NCBI GenBank assembly: GCA_964519995.1
Contig: CAZFLY010000088.1
Span: 1 to 8,951 of the forward strand
DNA from: CAZFLY01 sp964519995
GTDB taxonomy: Bacteria; Planctomycetota; Phycisphaerae; Sedimentisphaerales; Anaerobacaceae
Direction of reading: 5' to 3'
DNA length: 8,951 bases
This document shows positions 7,793-8,951 of this stretch, piece after piece. Both the position numbers and the translations under genes were made by a program. Numbering within the stretch: the first letter of the stretch is position 1; every line of letters starts with the position of its first letter. The notes under the pieces were generated by a model. The model saw only the letters and a program-made list of their open reading frames with translations. It ran no database searches and was not told where the DNA came from.

Positions 7793-7821
7793 ATTATACA
7801 GAAAATAAGAGACCGATTCAA
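7793..7821 (-). promoter_or_regulatory. Promoter of the beta-helix protein gene
   Basis: On the - strand, TTGAAT (7821-7816) is followed after exactly 17 bases by a perfect TATAAT (7798-7793). Transcription should start near 7786, giving a leader of roughly 33 bases that contains the GGGGAGGA ribosome binding site. The -35 box lies only two bases past the T-run of the upstream terminator, so the two units are tightly packed. Confidence 0.65.
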
Positions 7822-7823
7822 GC

Positions 7824-7860
7824 AAAAAAGGGCGTAACAGTTCATACCTGCCACGCCCTT
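7824..7860 (-). terminator. Intrinsic terminator of the PEP-CTERM operon
   Basis: On the - strand, AAGGGCGT (7860-7853) pairs perfectly with ACGCCCTT (7835-7828) across a 17-base loop. The last two T of the stem run into four more (7827-7824), making a T6 tract. This is a standard rho-independent terminator for transcription on the - strand only; no T-tract follows on the + side. The 39-codon ORF reads through the first arm and stops within the loop (7842-7844). Confidence 0.78.
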
Positions 7861-7961
7861 ATAGGACAATAAGTGTGACAATTGCGCGCCTCCCATCTAA
7901 CTCCGCTCATCCAAGCTAAGAGCACTATAACCATCACGCAGATTATTTTGTATCCTTTCAT
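7842..7961 (-). CDS. 39-residue membrane or exported microprotein
   Basis: This short ORF is coupled to the PEP-CTERM gene: its ATG (7961-7959) shares the ATGA overlap with that gene's TGA (7960-7958). A strong Shine-Dalgarno, AAAGGAG, sits 7 bases upstream within the PEP-CTERM codons. The product starts MKGYKIICVMVIVLLAWMSG. It has a basic N-terminus (Lys2, Lys5), a hydrophobic core (about 6-19), and a polar tail with Cys28 and Cys32 (CHTYC) and three Trp in all. It reads as a single-pass membrane peptide or an exported peptide with an uncleaved or poorly cleaved signal; no clear AXA cleavage site is present. The stop falls in the loop of the operon terminator. I recognise no family. Overlap, ribosome binding site and hydrophobic design together make it likely to be real. 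Confidence 0.62.
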   Translation of the reverse strand: MKGYKIICVMVIVLLAWMSGVRWEARNCHTYCPIRAWQV

Positions 7962-8545
7962 CGTTGAACTCCTTTGAAATTACTTTTGTATTGCCTCCGA
8001 CGAAGCAGAAGCAGTCCAGACAAACCAAACAAGGTAATAGTCGCCGGTTCCGGAACTTGATGAATAACAATCGAATCCGGAACGCTTTGTATATCACCGC
8101 TGCTGTCATCTATGCGTAGGAAACGTACCGTTGCGTCACAGGCAGACAAAGGTGTATATACGAAATTGTCTAGGTAGAGACCAGGCCATAGCTCCAGGCC
8201 AAAAATTTCTCCCCATTGACCATCTTCCTCCTCCGGGATAGACCATAATTTGCTGGCCGCACCGAAAAATTCAACCCACCACTCTACATCAGGCCCAGCT
8301 TCTCCGCCGCTAATGCTGGCTAGCGACTTGTCACATACCAGTGCCCACACATATACATCCATATGTCCCCATACCGTTTCATCCGTCGAAATACTCAAAT
8401 ACAGTCTCTCATTGATATCCAGAACGTCCGTATTCGGATCGAATGGCCTGCCATCAACGTAACGCGTACCGATTCGAAATCCTGCTTGAGCTACTGCCCC
8501 CAAAAACATAACAGTCAACAAAACTATCATTACCTGCCTAAACAT
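7958..8545 (-). CDS. PEP-CTERM surface protein
   Basis: This 195-residue exported protein has a signal peptide (1-21, cut after AVAQA) and a C-terminal PEP-CTERM sorting signal: VPEP (164-167), a hydrophobic helix (about 169-181) and RRR (182-184). In known systems an exosortase cuts at such signals and hands the protein to the cell surface; no exosortase gene is in this window. The mature region (22-163) has no domain I can name. It looks all-beta, is acidic, and has seven Trp between residues 59 and 120 plus two cysteines (71 and 136) that could form a disulphide. The tail runs 11 residues past the arginines, longer than usual, and its codons hold the ribosome binding site of the next ORF. 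The start is firm: AAGGAGGT lies 5 bases before the ATG. It is the main gene of a small operon. Confidence 0.9.
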   Translation of the reverse strand: MFRQVMIVLLTVMFLGAVAQAGFRIGTRYVDGRPFDPNTDVLDINERLYLSISTDETVWGHMDVYVWALVCDKSLASISGGEAGPDVEWWVEFFGAASKLWSIPEEEDGQWGEIFGLELWPGLYLDNFVYTPLSACDATVRFLRIDDSSGDIQSVPDSIVIHQVPEPATITLFGLSGLLLLRRRQYKSNFKGVQR

Positions 8546-8581
8546 TTCATACCTCCTTAAATCTCTAAACTCGGTCTTCTT

Positions 8582-8662
8582 TTATTTCCCCAAACGCACA
8601 AACAGCCCAATTAAGCTAAGCAGAACAACGAAGCTTTTATTTCGATGTCTCCCCACGCTCAT
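8582..8662 (-). CDS. 26-residue hydrophobic microprotein
   Basis: A very short ORF lies between the operon promoter and the PEP-CTERM gene, with the ribosome binding site AAAGGAGG 8 bases before its ATG. The peptide is MSVGRHRNKS, then a hydrophobic segment FVVLLSLIGLFV (11-22), then RLGK and a TAA stop. A positive N-terminus followed by a short hydrophobic helix suggests a small membrane peptide, or a leader peptide whose translation influences the next gene, which starts 36 bases after its stop. The hydrophobic-then-basic ending also loosely resembles the tail of a PEP-CTERM signal without the PEP. No family is recognised. The strong ribosome binding site and its place within a well-defined transcript support it; its size keeps confidence moderate. 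Confidence 0.5.
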   Translation of the reverse strand: MSVGRHRNKSFVVLLSLIGLFVRLGK

Positions 8663-8752
8663 TTTCCACTCCTCCTTTACATCGATTTGAAATTCAATCT
8701 CCGCAGTGTGTCTCCACCGCTTTTAGCCTGTGATGACGGATTAAACCTCCTT
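8663..8752 (-). promoter_or_regulatory. Operon leader with hairpin and orphan SD
   Basis: The predicted untranslated leader is about 90 bases. It begins almost at a strong Shine-Dalgarno-like GAAGGAGG (8753-8746) that no ATG, GTG or TTG follows at usable distance. A 6-bp hairpin with one G-U pair follows: GCGGTG (8720-8715), a 6-base loop, and CACTGC (8708-8703). It does not fit a riboswitch class that I recognise. Confidence 0.35.
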
Positions 8753-8758
8753 CACATT

Positions 8759-8787
8759 ATTTTAGTCATTTCAAGCACTTATGTCAA
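8759..8787 (-). promoter_or_regulatory. Strong promoter of the PEP-CTERM operon
   Basis: On the - strand, a perfect TTGACA (8787-8782) is separated by the optimal 17 bases from TAAAAT (8764-8759, five of six matches). Transcription should begin near 8752. This is the best sigma-70-type promoter in the window and faces the two microprotein ORFs and the PEP-CTERM gene. Confidence 0.75.
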
Positions 8788-8951
8788 ATACATTGCCCCA
8801 CTCGATTGTGGAAACCACGTGTTTTTTAAATTTTTTTAGTGGGTCAAAAAGGAGCGGTTGGTAGTGACTGTTGGCATATGACCGAACCTGGTTGGAGTTC
8901 TATAGGCTCGCTAAGATTATTACGGTTAGGGAATTAATTCGCTTTGATGTT
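8788..8951. other. Non-coding edge region
   Basis: No gene is supported here on either strand. The stretch has A/T tracts (8822-8837) upstream of the operon promoter, too far from its -35 for a normal UP element but possibly causing DNA bending, and a small GTGG-AAA-CCAC hairpin (8808-8818). A + strand AAAAAGGAG (around 8847-8855) leads only to ORFs under 20 codons. Confidence 0.4.

Noticed and set aside
7897..8109. 70-codon frame on the same strand overlapping the PEP-CTERM gene and the 39-codon ORF
   Set aside because: It is out of frame with both, lacks a ribosome binding site, and is explained as a shadow of the PEP-CTERM coding sequence.
8663..8752. Riboswitch such as a cyclic di-GMP (GEMM) element in the operon leader
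   Set aside because: The conserved GEMM core sequences and paired helices are not present; only one short hairpin is seen.
8808..8837. GTGG-AAA-CCAC hairpin followed by T-rich DNA, as a + strand terminator
   Set aside because: The stem is only 4 bp and there is no + strand gene upstream for it to terminate.
8645..8839. 64-codon + strand frame at the right edge
   Set aside because: It runs antisense to the operon promoter, leader and 26-codon ORF, has no ribosome binding site and resembles no protein family.
1..8951. tRNA or rRNA genes, CRISPR arrays, complete insertion sequences or restriction/defence genes
   Set aside because: No cloverleaf with a T-loop, no regularly spaced direct repeats, no transposase, nuclease or methylase motifs were found on either strand.

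Overview
The window looks like chromosomal DNA from a Planctomycetes bacterium, most likely the Phycisphaerae/Sedimentisphaerales side of the phylum. This is inferred from gene style, not from a marker gene. The pointers are a secreted parallel beta-helix protein ending in dockerin-like calcium loops and 'PPTPDPMTW' repeat domains, a PEP-CTERM surface protein, and a GyrA with the 'HPHGEGVVYPTL' form of the quinolone-determining region.

Left half, + strand: a gene-poor stretch (1-507) holds one possible 40-codon ORF with a good ribosome binding site and a tentative promoter. It leads into gyrA (508-3207, DNA gyrase subunit A). holA (3251-4270, DNA polymerase III delta, clamp loader) follows 43 bases later and is probably co-transcribed. 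These are housekeeping replication genes.

Right half, - strand: a DUF1848 protein (4288-5247) converges on holA and has its own promoter, with a perfect dyad between the -35 and -10 boxes. Next is a 781-residue exported beta-helix/dockerin protein (5408-7753), also with its own strong promoter (TTGAAT-17-TATAAT).

The most interesting part is 7824-8787. A near-consensus promoter (TTGACA-17-TAAAAT) drives a compact - strand operon that appears to encode three proteins: a 26-residue hydrophobic microprotein (8582-8662), a 195-residue PEP-CTERM protein (7958-8545), and a 39-residue membrane or exported microprotein (7842-7961). The last one starts in an ATGA overlap with the PEP-CTERM stop codon, and its own stop lies in the loop of the intrinsic terminator that closes the operon. 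Both small ORFs have excellent Shine-Dalgarno sequences and are easily missed by length cut-offs. The promoter of the beta-helix gene starts immediately beyond the terminator, so a ribosome finishing the 39-residue ORF could open the terminator and couple the two surface-protein units.

No rRNA, tRNA, CRISPR array, complete insertion sequence or origin was seen.
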